From NCBI GenBank assembly GCA_035771175.1, contig CM069612.1, positions 26,642,987-26,706,986 on the forward strand: 64,000 bases of DNA, in the 5' to 3' direction. Below, one piece after another: positions 23,235 through 34,706 of the stretch. The translations under genes were made by a program, and so were the position numbers. Origin of the DNA: Paratinospora sagittata (Eukaryota; Streptophyta; Magnoliopsida; Ranunculales; Menispermaceae). The notes under the pieces were generated by a model that was not told the origin of the DNA, did no database searches, and saw only the letters and a program-made list of their open reading frames with translations. The first letter of the stretch is position 1; the number at the start of each line of letters is the position of its first letter.

Positions 23235-23583
23235 GCAACGCTCGAACGTTCAGGCGCCTGCCAGAACGTTCAGGCGCTATGCCAGAACGTTCAGGTGCCT
23301 GCCAGAAAGTTCAGGCGCCTGCCAGAACGTTCAGGCGCCATGCCAGAAAGTTCAGGCGCCTGCCAGAACGTTCAGGCGCCATGCCAGAAAGTTCAGGCGC
23401 CTGCCAGAACGTTCAGGCGCCATGCCAGAACGTTCAGGCGCCTGCCAGAACGTTCAGGCGCCATGCCAGAACGTTCAGGCGCCTGCCAGAACGTTCAGGC
23501 GCCATGCCAGAACGTTCAGGCGCCTGCCAGAATGTTCAGGCGCCTGCCAGAACGTTCAGGCGCCTACCAGAACGTTAAGGCGC
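23235..23583 (+). repeat. U3 minisatellite, ~17 units of 20-21 bp
   Basis: Units of gccagaacgttcaggcgcc, alternating with and without an extra a, lie directly upstream of the LTR TATA box. Three units carry gaaagttc in place of gaacgttc. Open frames across it encode only the repeat and are not genes. The 3' LTR has 10 units. Confidence 0.95.
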
Positions 23584-23591
23584 AAAAATCT

Positions 23592-23600
23592 CTATATAAG
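23592..23600 (+). promoter_or_regulatory. LTR TATA box
   Basis: ctatataag lies about 9 bp after the last minisatellite unit and upstream of ctcatttctcatttctcac, the expected start region of the genomic transcript. The same box is at 33206-33214 in the 3' LTR. Confidence 0.75.
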
Positions 23601-24886
23601 AAACCTCCTCATTTCTCATTTCTCACACCAAATCACCTTCTCTTGTGATTTTTCTTCTCCTTTCCACGCTTTCTAAGTTTTTAGTTTTTGAGACTCTCTA
23701 ATCGAGACTCTCGGTGCGGTGCAACAAAGTTCTGTCCGGAGAAAAGCATCAAATCTGAAGGTGGGAACGAAACATAGGTTTGCGTGTTTTATAACTTTTA
23801 TTAAAGTTTACATTCAATTATTATTATGTCTACTATTTATTTACACTGCATTATGTCAATAATGTTATGACCTGAATGTTATAACTTTGCACGTCGTGAT
23901 ACCGACCCTGATAAGGTTCACTAGACGTTGCCAAAGTCAGTCTAAATGTCAAGAAAGACCAGACCAGTAGACTAGACCAGTTCATGCATTGGCATCATAC
24001 ATATCACCACCTAGGGACGTATATGGTTTATGACTCATAGAATAGTTAGAAGCATTGCTCACTATTCATTATATTTCTCTGGAGAAGGACGTACATGAGA
24101 ACCCGGTTACACCCGGGGAGGGACATCAGTACGTGAATTCAGAGCATCGTTCCTGTACATGAATTCAGGCGATGTACGCTCATCAAACCATTAATACGTG
24201 ACGGTGTCATGCATTGGCATCATACATATCACCACCTAGGGACGTATATGGTTTATGACTCATAGAATAGTTAGAAGCATTGCTCACTATTCATTATATT
24301 TCTCTGGAGAGGGACGTACATGAGAACTCGGCTACGCCGGGGAAGGACATCAGTACGTGAATCCAGAGCATCGTTCCTGAGGAGGGACGTACAGTGAGAA
24401 CCTGGCTACGCCCGGGGAAGGACACCTGTACGTGAACTCAGGCGATGTACGCTCATCAAACCATTAGTACGTGACGGTGTCATGCATACATACATATTGA
24501 TTGATTATGATGCTTACATGTGTATTTAAGATATTTGATATTGAAGTAGGCTTTATTAATTGTTATACTCATGCACTATTTACCCACTGAGCGCGTTAAG
24601 CTCACTCCAATATTATCAAATCTTTCACAGGAAATTAGGGTGGACTGGGTGCAGGTTATGGGGCCCACATTTTGTACCCTTTGTATGATTCATTGGGGAT
24701 TTTGGGAGTATGTTCCCTAGACCATTTTATGTACAAAAGTATTCTGAATTATATGAAATCAGATTTGTACTGTGTACGGTATTTCCGCTGCGTACTCTGT
24801 TATTACCATTATGATTGTTCCAAATGCGCCCCCGTCCGAGAGTGTACCGCCGGTTTAGGCGCGTCCGGGCGGGGTGTGACATTTAA

Positions 24887-24898
24887 TGGTATCAGAGC
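24887..24898 (+). other. primer binding site, initiator tRNA-Met
   Basis: tggtatcagagc begins 5 nt after the LTR end and is complementary to the 3' end of plant initiator tRNA-Met, as usual in Ty3/gypsy and copia elements. Confidence 0.92.
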
Positions 24899-25593
24899 GT
24901 ACGGTCCACGGCCCGCCCAAGTCCACCAAATTAGGAGAAGAAACTATAGTTGATTTAAATATACATATAGTCATAATTTATTAGAAACTATATGTGTAGT
25001 TATTACTGAATATATGTATCTATATACATTAGTGTATATGAGGTACGTAAAAAAAAAAAAAAAAAATTCGAAAATTATTTATTTTTCGAAAATTATTTAT
25101 TCAAAAAAAAAAAAAAATTTACTATTTGAAAATTATTTATTCAGAAAAAAAAAAAAAAAAAAATTTCGAAAATTATTTATTCGAAAAAAAAAAAAAAAAA
25201 AATTACTATTTGAAAATTATTTATTCGGAAAAAAAAAAAGAAAAAAAAAAAATTTATCTAAAACTATATATATATATATATATGACTTCTATATAGTTAA
25301 GATTAAAATTAACTATATATGATTTTTAATATAGTCTAAATTTCAAATATATATATATATAATTGCTTTATGAAAACTATATATATAATTATGATAAGAT
25401 ATGTCTATATATTCATAGGTGAATATGACATATATGCATCAAATAACTAATGAAGAAAAAAAAAATGTCATGATGGCATAAATATCAACAGAAAACTCGA
25501 AAATAATGTCTAGAAGACAAGACATAACTCTTAAAAATATTTAGAATATATTTTGTGTCTTTCACACAAATTTATTTTCCTTTCAGCAAAAGA
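24899..25593 (+). other. element leader with A-rich tandem repeats and putative intron
   Basis: 25047-25270 holds about five units of gaaaattatttattc joined to poly-A tracts, some with tttactatttg as in the first 50 bp of the LTR. A strong 5' splice-like site (ag/gtacgtaa, 25043) and a 3' splice-like site (ttttcctttcag, ending 25586) could remove an intron just before the ATG of the extra ORF. No gene was seen in the leader. Confidence 0.55.
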
Positions 25594-27186
25594 ATGACCT
25601 CAAGGGAGGGAACAACTTCTACTAGTAGGGAACCAATTCCCACTAGACTAACGGAATTGTCCAAAAGAGAGATTGTGACCATGAGGAGCATCGACAATAG
25701 CGATCTCCGCCTCCGTCCAATTCTTCATGACAAACTCGCAACACTGGATTGGTTAAATATAACCAACGTTGAGGGTCAAGTCTCTTACAACTTGGTCAGA
25801 TCTTTCTATGAAGCCATGACTTACGTGGGACTTCACGGAGATGAGTTCAGCCCTCACTTACAGACAACAATCATGGGAACGACAATTCCTATCAATATCG
25901 AGCTTATTGCTCGCCTTTTGGAAATCCCGATTGAGGAAATGATTATTGATCCACATGACCCCCAGACAATTGCAACGATCGCTGAATCTAATGCACAACT
26001 GTTCACTTCCCTCGCCAAAGAGCCATACACCCAATCAACATACACCAATCTCCCAAACAATCATCTTAAGCCATCTCTTGTCGGCCTCGGAAAGATTGTA
26101 TACGGCAACATCTTGCCAGAAAGGGGCACTAGGGGCACTATGTCAAGGGCCCAACTCCTTGTGTTGTATTGCATAGAGAAGAAAATAAAGGTGTCCCTAC
26201 CACACATCATCATCCAACAAATGTTAAGGGTAATTCAAAACCCTTTAACGAAGGAATTCCTCGGTTACGGAGTCTTGATTATGAGGATACTTTCCGCGGC
26301 AAACGTTGACACTTTCGATGGAACGTCAAAGCTGATCACTGAACCAGTTACCGCATCCTCTATCTTCAAGACATATGGCACAAGTGGAGGGGTAACTGAC
26401 GAAGAGGTATTCGGCACAGCAAACAGAACTGCCGAAAGAATGAGGGACAAGCACGGGCGTTGCCTTCGCAAATGTCGACGCAAGATGCCTGTCAGAGACG
26501 GCCCAAATAATGATTCAAATCCCAATCCTACATCAAACCCAGCCCTGAATACTGATCCAATTGATCCACCACTTACTGACGAAGAATTATATGCCACACT
26601 AAATTCGCCACTACAAAGTCATGATAGACAAGGTCCACAAGCAAATCCACCAACTTGGAACGTACAAACTCAAGGCAACACTTCGTACCAAAGAGTTCCA
26701 CCTTCTGCGGTACAGTATCAGCCCGTTCCGCAAGTTGCTGTAAACCAACAACAACAGTACTGGGCCTCACCAAATCTTGGAGGGCCAAACATTCCAATGA
26801 GCCCATTGTTCCCAACTTTTTCATCTCAAACAAACCAAATTATCCAAGGGGTTCCGGTTAGGGGATCTCCGCACAATCAATACAACTACGTTCCACCTAT
26901 GAATCACCCATACAACCAATACTTTCCTCCAATGCCTATGGCCTACCCTTCACCTACGAGACAACCAACCTATCAACCACCAATGGGACAACCGACTAAC
27001 CTACTTGAACGGTTAGATGAAAAGGCATCCAATATTGCTGCACTGAAAGAGAGCCACAATCTTGTATTAACTCGTTTGCCAAACCCCAACGCAGAGCGGG
27101 CAAACTCTCAACCTTCTGTTAGTAGTCATTCTGTACATAACAGTAGATCTCGGAGAAATGGTGGTAGGCAAGAACGTCAAAATTGA
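25594..27186 (+). CDS. extra sense ORF upstream of gag (plant retroelement protein)
   Basis: A 530-codon uninterrupted frame in the same sense as gag-pol. The start at 25594 (MTSREGTTSTSRE) follows a 3' splice-like site; an in-frame ATG at 25555 falls inside that tract and is less likely. The N-terminal half (DWLNITNVEGQ, LVRSFYEAM, IPINIELIARLLEIP) has the pattern of the putative plant transposon protein domain found in many plant gypsy elements. A basic stretch (RKCRRKMP) and a Pro/Gln/Asn-rich half follow, with FPPMPMAYPSPTRQP, and an Arg-rich end. No zinc knuckle, protease or polymerase motif is seen. The function of such additional ORFs is not established; RNA binding or particle-associated roles are guesses. 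Being intact while overlapping nothing else suggests recent selection for function. Confidence 0.85.
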   Translation: MTSREGTTSTSREPIPTRLTELSKREIVTMRSIDNSDLRLRPILHDKLATLDWLNITNVEGQVSYNLVRSFYEAMTYVGLHGDEFSPHLQTTIMGTTIPINIELIARLLEIPIEEMIIDPHDPQTIATIAESNAQLFTSLAKEPYTQSTYTNLPNNHLKPSLVGLGKIVYGNILPERGTRGTMSRAQLLVLYCIEKKIKVSLPHIIIQQMLRVIQNPLTKEFLGYGVLIMRILSAANVDTFDGTSKLITEPVTASSIFKTYGTSGGVTDEEVFGTANRTAERMRDKHGRCLRKCRRKMPVRDGPNNDSNPNPTSNPALNTDPIDPPLTDEELYATLNSPLQSHDRQGPQANPPTWNVQTQGNTSYQRVPPSAVQYQPVPQVAVNQQQQYWASPNLGGPNIPMSPLFPTFSSQTNQIIQGVPVRGSPHNQYNYVPPMNHPYNQYFPPMPMAYPSPTRQPTYQPPMGQPTNLLERLDEKASNIAALKESHNLVLTRLPNPNAERANSQPSVSSHSVHNSRSRRNGGRQERQN

Positions 27187-27966
27187 TTACTGGCAATGTA
27201 AATTTTTCTATTATATATGAATGAAATGTTTTGTTTCAGACTATCTTTGGTGGGCCGACTTACAACCATTCTTTCTTTTGTATCACTAACTTTGGAGTGG
27301 TATGGGACACAACAAAATTGGATGATACTAAATAAAATGTGGAAGTAAGAAAACCCATGACCTTGTGTGACAAGAAACATTTGGAGAAAGTTGCATTACT
27401 AATATTATCACTAAGTTTACACGGTATGGGACGAGTAAATTTGGACGATACTATTAGTGAACTTCTATTCAACCAATGTTTTTAGAGACCGTGTTCATAC
27501 AACTTAACTTGGTTTCCACCCTTATTACTGAATTCATGTGGTATGGGACATATGAACTTAGATAATAATCGAACAGACTAAGAGTAAGCGTTTGAATGCA
27601 TAAGCTTGCGATAGAACGTTAGATTAGGATATTTACCGAGGCACATCTTAGAATTCTTATGACTCGTATGGATTTTCAATGAAATATATGTATGTTCACG
27701 AACACCAAAACAAAATCATTTTAAATCCTTGCAAAGTTTTCTACTTATTATATAAACATTCTAACCTTGTTTGTTTTTACACCATGGCCACACATACGAG
27801 ATATATAAGATTCTTTGATTCCTCAACAACAACTTTACACTCTACTTAGAAAAATAAGTGATTTTAATATTACAGTACTCTCGAAATTGTTGCTGAGCAT
27901 ACTACAACATTATCCTTACCTACAGTTTCTTAATCTTGGTTTTCTTTTCTCCTTGCCAGTGAGAAA
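27187..27966 (+). other. spacer between extra ORF and gag-pol
   Basis: 780 bp without a gene. A motif ggtatgggac followed after a few bases by aatttggaygatact occurs at 27299, 27423 and 27540, spacing 124 and 117 bp. A pyrimidine tract ending ttgccag at 27959 gives a 3' splice-like site 7 bp before the gag-pol ATG. Confidence 0.6.
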
Positions 27967-30900
27967 ATGCAAACCAGGAAGAGAGGAAGGCCACGTACTG
28001 TTCGTCCTACAGTTGAGGCACCTCCTGAGATTCAGGAACCGCCGCCTCCGACAACAGCGCAGGCCACACCCGACACTACCACTACATCTGGGCAGGCAAT
28101 ACCACCACCACCCGCACCCTTTGCCATGCCTTCAAGCATTGAAACCTTCTTCGCTGGATTTGTTGAGGCAATGAAAGTCACTGTTCAAACTGCTGTTCGT
28201 GAGACTGCAGCCAGTCAGGTTGCCACGGTACAAGCACCTATAAAATTTGGGTCGGAAGCTCAAACCGATCAGATTACTAAATACAAGCGACTACAACCTC
28301 TTACTTTCGATGGCACCATTGATCCTGATGAGGTGCAAAAGTGGCTAGATGAGTCAAAGAAGGCTCTTGATGCAATGAGAGTCGATGAGACTCGCAAAAT
28401 TCCACTAGCAACTTACCAACTTGTTGGTGGAGCAAACAAATGGTGGCTCACAGTGAAAGAAGACCCACGGGTCAATATAGCAGATATGACTTGGCAACAG
28501 TTTGAATCAATGTTTATTGATGAGTATTTTCCCAGCGCGGTGACAAAGCAGAAGCGCCAGGAATTTGCTAAGTTATATCAGGGCACCATGACCGTCAGAG
28601 AATATGCTGGAAAATTCAAAGAATTATCTGTCCACTCTCTCTCCACCATCTCAACGGAGCGAGATAAGTCCGAGAAATTTTATAATGGCCTTCGCCATGA
28701 CATTCGGCAAGCCTTATCGATCTTGGACATCAAGATTTACAAGGAGGTTGTTGACAAGGCCATGAGCTTTGAACAAGAGAAGCTCTTACAAGAACAGCGA
28801 ATGAATAAGGGCAAACGACCTGCACAATTTTCCCCACAAGGCTCACAACAGGGCAACAGGAAAAAGCCCTACTACAATCAAAACCCAGCCCTCCCAGCCC
28901 CGGTTTCGCCGAATGCAGGCACAACACCTGCGACTGAACCTTTTAACTCTAACCACCAGGGTTTCCGAAATCATGGCCGTGGCGGTCGTTATGGACGAGG
29001 TGGCCGTAGCAACGGAAATGGCAGAGGTGGTGGCCGACACCACAATCAACAAGGCCAGCACAATAATCAGAATGGCCAGCAAAACCATCAGCAGTACAGG
29101 CCAACTTGTTACAACTGCGGCCAGAAGGGCCATGTCAAACATCTTTGTCCGCACCTTCAGCAACCTATTCCTGCTATTCCAGTCCAACAAGCACCACCTG
29201 CTGCTAATGCCCAACCCAGGCAGACCCAGCCGAACCAGGGTCCACGGAATCAGGGCAGAGCATATGCCATCGCTCACCAACCCCTCCAAGACAATAATGT
29301 CGTCGAAGGTACCTTTCCTTTGTTCAATACCATGGTGCATGTTTTGTTTGATTCAGGTGCTACGCATTCTTTTATATCATCAGTATTGGTACGACATTTA
29401 GGCCTGCATCCTGAACCCACAAACATCACACTCCATGTCACATCACCATTCGGATCGGGTACTGACGTGAATTTGCAGTGTTCTCGCTGTGAGCTTCGAA
29501 TGTCCGAACAGATAATATATGCCGATCTTTTTGTGATGGATTTTGATGACTTCGACATCATCCTCGGCATGGACTGGCTGGCACCACTGCATGCAAAGAT
29601 CGACTGTATGAACAAGCAAGTTCAGTTAACTTTGCCTACAGGAGAGTTTGTCAAGATTCAGGGAACAAGACAATGGATCCACAAATCAACAGTTGCCCTT
29701 CTCAAGTCACAACTTCGAGCGTTGTCTCTTGGAAACGACAATGAATCACCAGCTCTGTACCCTCCCGAAGTACGCGATGTTCCGGTCGTATCTGAATTCC
29801 CAACAGTTTTTCTTAATGACCTTCCTGGTCTACCTCCAGTTAGGGAATTTGATTTTGAGATCAGCCTCATACCTGGGACAGGGCCTATCTCAATTCCACC
29901 ATATCGAATGTCCAATGTTGAACTGGTCGAATTAGACAAACAACTTAAGGAATTAGAGAGTACTGGCTTCATCCGAAAGAGTTCATTACCCTGGGGCGCT
30001 CCAGTTCTGTTTGTTCGCAAAAAGGATGGTTCGTTACGACTTTGCATCGATTATCGCAAGTTGAATAACGTCACCATCAAGAACAGATATCCGTTGCCCA
30101 GGATCGATGACTTATTCGACCAACTTCGAGAAGCCAAATACTTCTCTAAGATTGATTTACGGTCCGGTTATCACCAACTCCGGATCCGGGAGTCAGACAT
30201 CACCAAGACGGCGTTCAGAACTCGGTACGGTCATTACGAATTCTTAGTTATGCCGTTCGGTCTAACAAATGCCTCTGCTGCATTCATGGATTTGATGAAT
30301 CGCATATTCAGGTTATACTTAGACCGATTTGTGGTGGTTTTTGTGGACGACATCTTGATCTATTCCTCAACCGAAGAAGACCATAAACTACATTTAAAGA
30401 TCGTCCTCCAGACCTTACAAAGACACCAACTGTATGCCAAGTTGAGTAAGTGCGAATTTTGGGCGCAGAGAGTTCAATTCCTCGGCCATGTGGTTTCAGG
30501 CAATGGCATTGAGGTCGATCCTTCTAAGGTTGAAGCCGTCTTAAACTGGAAGCAGCCTACCACTGTTACTCAGATTAGGAGTTTTCTTGGTTTGGCTGGC
30601 TATTACAGACGCTTCATCAAGGATTTCTCCAAGATTGCTGAACCTATGACCAAACTCACTCGAAAAGACGTGCGCTTTATCTGGAATTCCGCCTGTGAAG
30701 CATCATTTCAGGAATTGAAGAAACGCCTCACGACAGCACCTGTACTTATCACTCCAAGAAATGCAATTGGATTTTCATTATACACCGACGCCTCTCTCCA
30801 AGGCTTAGGTGCCGTGCTAATGCAAGAAGGCCAAGTTGTTGCATATGCCTCCAGGCAACTGAAGATTCATGAGGGTAATTACCCAACCCATGACTTGGAA

Positions 30901-32688
30901 CTTGCCGCTGTTGTGTTTGCACTTAAATTATGGCGTCATTACCTATACGGTGAACGGTTCGAGGTCTTCTCAGATCACAAGAGTCTTAAGTACATATACA
31001 CTCAGAGAGACCTCAACCTCCGCCAAAGAAGATGGTTGGAATTCTTGAAAGACTATGACTTCCAACTCCAATACCATCCCGGAAAGGCCAATGTTGTGGC
31101 CGATGCTTTGAGTAGAAAATCTTATGTTGCTTGCACTCTTAACTATGAAATGGGGAAGTTGGCTACAGAGATGGACAACTTTAACCTCCAGCTGAATGAA
31201 GAGGGACCACGCCCACGACTCTCTCAATTATCCGCTACCTCTGACCTCATTCGCAAGATTTCAGCTACTCAAGCCAATGACCCTATGTTAATGGAGAAAC
31301 GAGAACTCCTACTCAGCGGGCAAGACCTTCCTCATTGGTCAGTCTCTGACGATGGAGCCGTTTTCTATAAAAAACGTCTTTGTCTTCCGAACGATCCTGA
31401 GGTTCGGAAAGACGTGCTTACTGAGATGCACTGTTCGAGATACGCTATGCATCCTGGGGGTGACAAGATGTACCAGGATGTCAAGCGACAATTCTGGTTT
31501 TCTGGAATGAAGAAGGCAATTGCAGACTTCGTTGCTCGATGTCTTGTTTGCCAGAAAGTTAAGGCAGAACGCAGACTTCCCTCTGGCCTTCTCCAGCCGT
31601 TACCTATTGGAGAATGGAAATGGGAGAACATCGCAATGGATTTTGTTACAGCCTTACCTCGAAATAATAAAGGGCAAGATGCTATCTGGGTTATCATTGA
31701 CAGACTCACCAAGTCTGCACACTTCTTGCCAATAAAGCTCACGGATACTCCCGCCAAACTTGCAGAACTATACGAAAGAGAGATCGTACGCCTTCATGGC
31801 ATACCACTCACGATCGTCTCTGATCGAGACCCTCGCTTCACCTCACACTTTTGGAAAAGCTTCCAAACTAGAATGGGTTCAAAGATCACTATGAGCACAG
31901 CCTTCCACCCTCAGACTGATGGGCAGTCAGAACGGCTTATCCAAATCTTAGAAGACATGCTACGATGCTGCATTTTGGACTTTCATGACGGATGGGCAAA
32001 GTATTTACATCTAGCTGAGTTTGCATACAACAACAGCTACCAAACTAGTATCGGCATGGCACCATACGAGGCTCTCTATGGTCGGCCTTGCAGATCTCCG
32101 GTATGCTGGTTAGATATGGCAGACCGACCGCAGTTGGGCCCTGAACTAGTTCAAGAGACTTCTGAGAAGATCACACTAGTAAAGGAACGACTTCGTGTTG
32201 CACAAAGTCGACAGAAGAGCTATGCTGACAAACGGCGACAGCCTCTGGAATTTGATAAGGGGGACTTTGTTTTTATACAAGTCCAGCCCACCCGAGGTGT
32301 CAAACGCTTTGGGATCAAAGGAAAGCTCTCTCCGCGGTATATCGGTCCATTTCCGATCATTGAACGTATTGGCAAACTTGCTTATCGTCTGTCCCTTCCA
32401 TCATCCATGCCTAAGGTTCATGACGTTTTTCACGTATCTATGCTTCGCAAGTATCGTCCTGATCCTTCGCATATCATCCCTTTAGTCGAGGTTCGGGTTG
32501 AGGAAGGAAATACGTACCAGGAGAAAGCAATCCAGATTTTAGATACAAAAACTCAAGAACTACGGCGCCGTAGCATACCACTTGTCAAAGTGCTCTGGGA
32601 TCACCACGGCGTAGAGGAAGCAACATGGGAACTAGAATCAACAATTAAACAAAAATACCCTGAATTGTTTTCTAGCACCAACTGCTGA
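27967..32688 (+). CDS. Ty3/gypsy gag-pol polyprotein with chromodomain
   Basis: Single uninterrupted 1573-codon frame. Domains in order: basic N-terminus, retrotransposon gag region (about 125-210, [10 protein letters not shown]), Gly/Arg/Gln-rich linker, CCHC knuckle [14 protein letters not shown] (about 381), aspartic protease DSGATHS (about 462), reverse transcriptase ([13 protein letters not shown] near 725, FVDDIL near 791), RNase H (YTDAS near 938), integrase HHCC finger (about 1157-1196) and DDE core (MDF near 1225, SDRD near 1284, QSER near 1319), then a C-terminal chromodomain-like region (about 1522-1571, [18 protein letters not shown]). The polyprotein makes virus-like particles, copies the RNA and integrates the cDNA; the chromodomain is thought to guide integration to chromatin. 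All catalytic residues seen are present. Gag and pol share one frame, as in most plant chromoviruses. Confidence 0.97.
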   Translation: MQTRKRGRPRTVRPTVEAPPEIQEPPPPTTAQATPDTTTTSGQAIPPPPAPFAMPSSIETFFAGFVEAMKVTVQTAVRETAASQVATVQAPIKFGSEAQTDQITKYKRLQPLTFDGTIDPDEVQKWLDESKKALDAMRVDETRKIPLATYQLVGGANKWWLTVKEDPRVNIADMTWQQFESMFIDEYFPSAVTKQKRQEFAKLYQGTMTVREYAGKFKELSVHSLSTISTERDKSEKFYNGLRHDIRQALSILDIKIYKEVVDKAMSFEQEKLLQEQRMNKGKRPAQFSPQGSQQGNRKKPYYNQNPALPAPVSPNAGTTPATEPFNSNHQGFRNHGRGGRYGRGGRSNGNGRGGGRHHNQQGQHNNQNGQQNHQQYRPTCYNCGQKGHVKHLCPHLQQPIPAIPVQQAPPAANAQPRQTQPNQGPRNQGRAYAIAHQPLQDNNVVEGTFPLFNTMVHVLFDSGATHSFISSVLVRHLGLHPEPTNITLHVTSPFGSGTDVNLQCSRCELRMSEQIIYADLFVMDFDDFDIILGMDWLAPLHAKIDCMNKQVQLTLPTGEFVKIQGTRQWIHKSTVALLKSQLRALSLGNDNESPALYPPEVRDVPVVSEFPTVFLNDLPGLPPVREFDFEISLIPGTGPISIPPYRMSNVELVELDKQLKELESTGFIRKSSLPWGAPVLFVRKKDGSLRLCIDYRKLNNVTIKNRYPLPRIDDLFDQLREAKYFSKIDLRSGYHQLRIRESDITKTAFRTRYGHYEFLVMPFGLTNASAAFMDLMNRIFRLYLDRFVVVFVDDILIYSSTEEDHKLHLKIVLQTLQRHQLYAKLSKCEFWAQRVQFLGHVVSGNGIEVDPSKVEAVLNWKQPTTVTQIRSFLGLAGYYRRFIKDFSKIAEPMTKLTRKDVRFIWNSACEASFQELKKRLTTAPVLITPRNAIGFSLYTDASLQGLGAVLMQEGQVVAYASRQLKIHEGNYPTHDLELAAVVFALKLWRHYLYGERFEVFSDHKSLKYIYTQRDLNLRQRRWLEFLKDYDFQLQYHPGKANVVADALSRKSYVACTLNYEMGKLATEMDNFNLQLNEEGPRPRLSQLSATSDLIRKISATQANDPMLMEKRELLLSGQDLPHWSVSDDGAVFYKKRLCLPNDPEVRKDVLTEMHCSRYAMHPGGDKMYQDVKRQFWFSGMKKAIADFVARCLVCQKVKAERRLPSGLLQPLPIGEWKWENIAMDFVTALPRNNKGQDAIWVIIDRLTKSAHFLPIKLTDTPAKLAELYEREIVRLHGIPLTIVSDRDPRFTSHFWKSFQTRMGSKITMSTAFHPQTDGQSERLIQILEDMLRCCILDFHDGWAKYLHLAEFAYNNSYQTSIGMAPYEALYGRPCRSPVCWLDMADRPQLGPELVQETSEKITLVKERLRVAQSRQKSYADKRRQPLEFDKGDFVFIQVQPTRGVKRFGIKGKLSPRYIGPFPIIERIGKLAYRLSLPSSMPKVHDVFHVSMLRKYRPDPSHIIPLVEVRVEEGNTYQEKAIQILDTKTQELRRRSIPLVKVLWDHHGVEEATWELESTIKQKYPELFSSTNC

Positions 32689-32904
32689 AGTGATACGTTG
32701 TATTATTTTCCTTTATCAATATCAGGATGAAACATTGTTTACACCTATCTTAATACATTGTTTCACTTCAAGAACTACCAGATGTCTGAAAATAATATCA
32801 ATGGATAGAGTATTACACACATGCAGTGGCCTCATTCACAGCCTGCGGCTACTTCTCAAACCGCCAACCCCCATCACTACTTGACTTGATTTCGAGGGCG
32901 AAAT

Positions 32905-32923
32905 CCCTTTAAGGGGGGTAGAG
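32905..32923 (+). other. polypurine tract
   Basis: The sequence aaggggggtagag immediately precedes the 3' LTR start and follows a gagggcgaaatccc stretch. It is the expected site of plus-strand priming. Confidence 0.8.
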
Positions 32924-34268
32924 TGTAATACCCTGTATTTCACAAAAAAAAAAAAAAAAAAATTTACTATTTGAAATTTTTACTATTTGGGCAACGCCCG
33001 AACGTTCAGGCGCCTGCCAGAACGTTCAGGCGCTATGCCAGAACGTTCAGGCGCCTGCCAGAACGTTCAGGCGCCTGCCAGAACGTTCAGGCGCCATGCC
33101 AGAACGTTCAGGCGCCTGCCAGAACGTTCAGGCGCCATGCCAGAACGTTCAGGCGCCTGCCAGAACGTTCAGGCGCCATGCCAGAACGTTCAGGCGCAAA
33201 AATCTCTATATAAGAAACCTCCTCATTTCTCATTTCTCACACCAAATCACCTTCTCTTGTGATTTTTCTTCTCCTTTCCACGCTTTCTAAGTTTTTAGTT
33301 TTTGAGACTCTCTAATCGAGACTCTCGGTGCGGTGCAACAAAATTCTGTCCGGAGGAAAGCGCCAGATCTGAAAGCGGTGCAACAAAGTTCTGTCCGGAG
33401 AAAAGCATCAAATCTGAAGGTGGGAACGAAACATAGGTTTGCGTGTTTTATAACTTTTATTAAAGTTTACATTCAATTATTATTATGTCTACTATTCATT
33501 TACACTGCATTATGTCAATAATGTTATGACCTGAATGTTATAACTTTGCACGTCGTGATACCGACCCTGATAAGGTTCACTAGACGTTGCCAAAGTCAGT
33601 CTAAATGTCAAGAAAGACCAGACCAGTAGACTAGACCAGTTCATGCATTGGCATCATACATATCACCACCTAGGGACGTATATGGTTTATGACTCATAGA
33701 ATAGTTAGAAGCATTGCTCACTATTCATTATATTTCTCTGGAGAAGGACGTACATGAGAACCCGGCTACACCCGGGGAGGGACATCAGTACGTGAATTCA
33801 GAGCATCGTTCCTGTACATGAATTCAGGCGATGTACGCTCATCAAACCATTAATACGTGACGGTGTCATGCATACATTCATATTGATTGATTATGATGTT
33901 CACATGTGTAATTTAAGATATTTGATATTGAAGTAGGCTTTATTAATTGTTATACTCATGCACTATTTACCCACTGAGCGCGTTAAGCTCACTCCAATAT
34001 TATCAAATCTTTCACAGGAAATTAGGGTGGACTGGGTGCAGGTTATGGGGCCCACATTTTGTACCCTTTGTATGATTCATTGGGGATTTTGGGAGTATGT
34101 TCCCTAGACCATTTTATGTACAAAAGTATTCTGAATTATATGAAATCAGATTTGTACTGTGTACGGTATTTCCGCTGCGTACTCTGTTATTACCATTATG
34201 ATTGTTCCAAATGCGCCCCCGTCCGAGAGTGTACCGCCGGTTTAGGCGCGTCCGGGCGGGGTGTGACA
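32924..34268 (+). repeat. 3' LTR (1345 bp, up to the first TGTGACA)
   Basis: Matches the 5' LTR with few substitutions. Differences: 10 minisatellite units (32995-33197) instead of 17, no 225-bp internal duplication, and a 46-bp duplication around 33331-33410 (cggtgcaacaaa, ctgtccggag, atctgaa) absent from the 5' copy. Confidence 0.94.
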
Positions 34269-34706
34269 TTTGAGGCCTTTTTGTCACACCCTGGGTTGCA
34301 CAGCGTGCCCCCTACCCAGGTGCGGGCGCACCCCCTCGGGGCGAACGCCTAGCCATAGTACCACATAATATTGTCCTATAGGCCTGCCTCTGCAGTCACC
34401 GATTATTTGTCCACAAAGGGGGCCTCCCTCGGTTCGAGCCCAGGACCTCCCCTCCAAGGAGTCCTAACCCGCAACCAAGTAACCACTGAGCCAATGGTTC
34501 AGTGGCTACTTGGTTGCGGGTTAGGACTCCTTGGAGGGGAGGTCCTGGGCTCGAACCGAGGGAGGCCCCCTTTGTGGACAAATAATCGGTGACTGCAGAG
34601 GCAGGCCTATAGGACAATATTATGTGGTACTATGGCTAGGCGTTCGCCCCGAGGGGGTGCGCCCGCACCTGGGTAGGGGGCACGCTATGCAACCCAGGGT
34701 GTGACA
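34269..34706. repeat. near-perfect palindrome: two head-to-head SINE-like units
   Basis: Arms of about 215 bp meet at 34493/34494 with no spacer and differ at only a few positions. In the right arm a Pol III A box (tggttcagtgg, 34495-34505) and B box (ggctcgaacc, 34548-34557) are correctly spaced; the left arm has the same boxes on the minus strand. Each arm ends in gggtgtgaca or its complement, the same as the LTR terminus. It lies inside the retrotransposon borders fixed by the target duplication and is absent from the 5' LTR. Confidence 0.9.

Larger units (their letters stand above)
23164..24881 (+). repeat. 5' LTR (1718 bp)
   Basis: Bounded TGTAATACC and TGTGACA. Contains a poly-A tract, a U3 minisatellite (23235-23583), a TATA box ctatataag (23592-23600), and a tandem duplication of about 225-280 bp (units starting tcatgcattggcatca at 23982 and 24207) that the 3' LTR lacks. 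The size difference from the 3' LTR is accounted for by the minisatellite, this duplication, and a 46-bp duplication present only in the 3' LTR. Confidence 0.95.
23164..34706 (+). mobile_element. Ty3/gypsy chromovirus LTR retrotransposon (Tekay/Del-like), full length
   Basis: Order: 5' LTR 23164-24881, PBS 24887-24898, leader, extra ORF 25594-27186, gag-pol 27967-32688, purine tract near 32910-32920, 3' LTR 32924-34268 plus a palindrome to 34706. LTRs start TGTAATACC and end TGTGACA. The 5-bp target duplication aatag is at 23159-23163 and 34707-34711, and the disrupted MULE frame closes perfectly across it. Gag-pol is uninterrupted and the LTRs differ by few substitutions, so the insertion looks fairly recent. 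The C-terminal chromodomain and tRNA-Met PBS fit the chromovirus branch. Tekay is the most likely clade, judged from the chromodomain type. Confidence 0.95.

Noticed and set aside
23215..23676. Long overlapping frames with ARTFRR/PERSGA-type repeats in all phases (also 32971-33290)
   Set aside because: They are translations of the 20-21-bp LTR minisatellite; the repeat happens to lack stops. No gene evidence.
23000..33700. CRISPR-like regular repeats
   Set aside because: The repeats are LTR minisatellites without unique spacers, in a plant genome; not a CRISPR array.
34495..34570. A tRNA gene in the palindrome
   Set aside because: A and B boxes are present but no cloverleaf or acceptor stem can be drawn; fits a tRNA-derived SINE head instead.
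34371..34617. Two nearly identical 73-codon frames on opposite strands
   Set aside because: Mirror translations of the palindrome arms, not genes.
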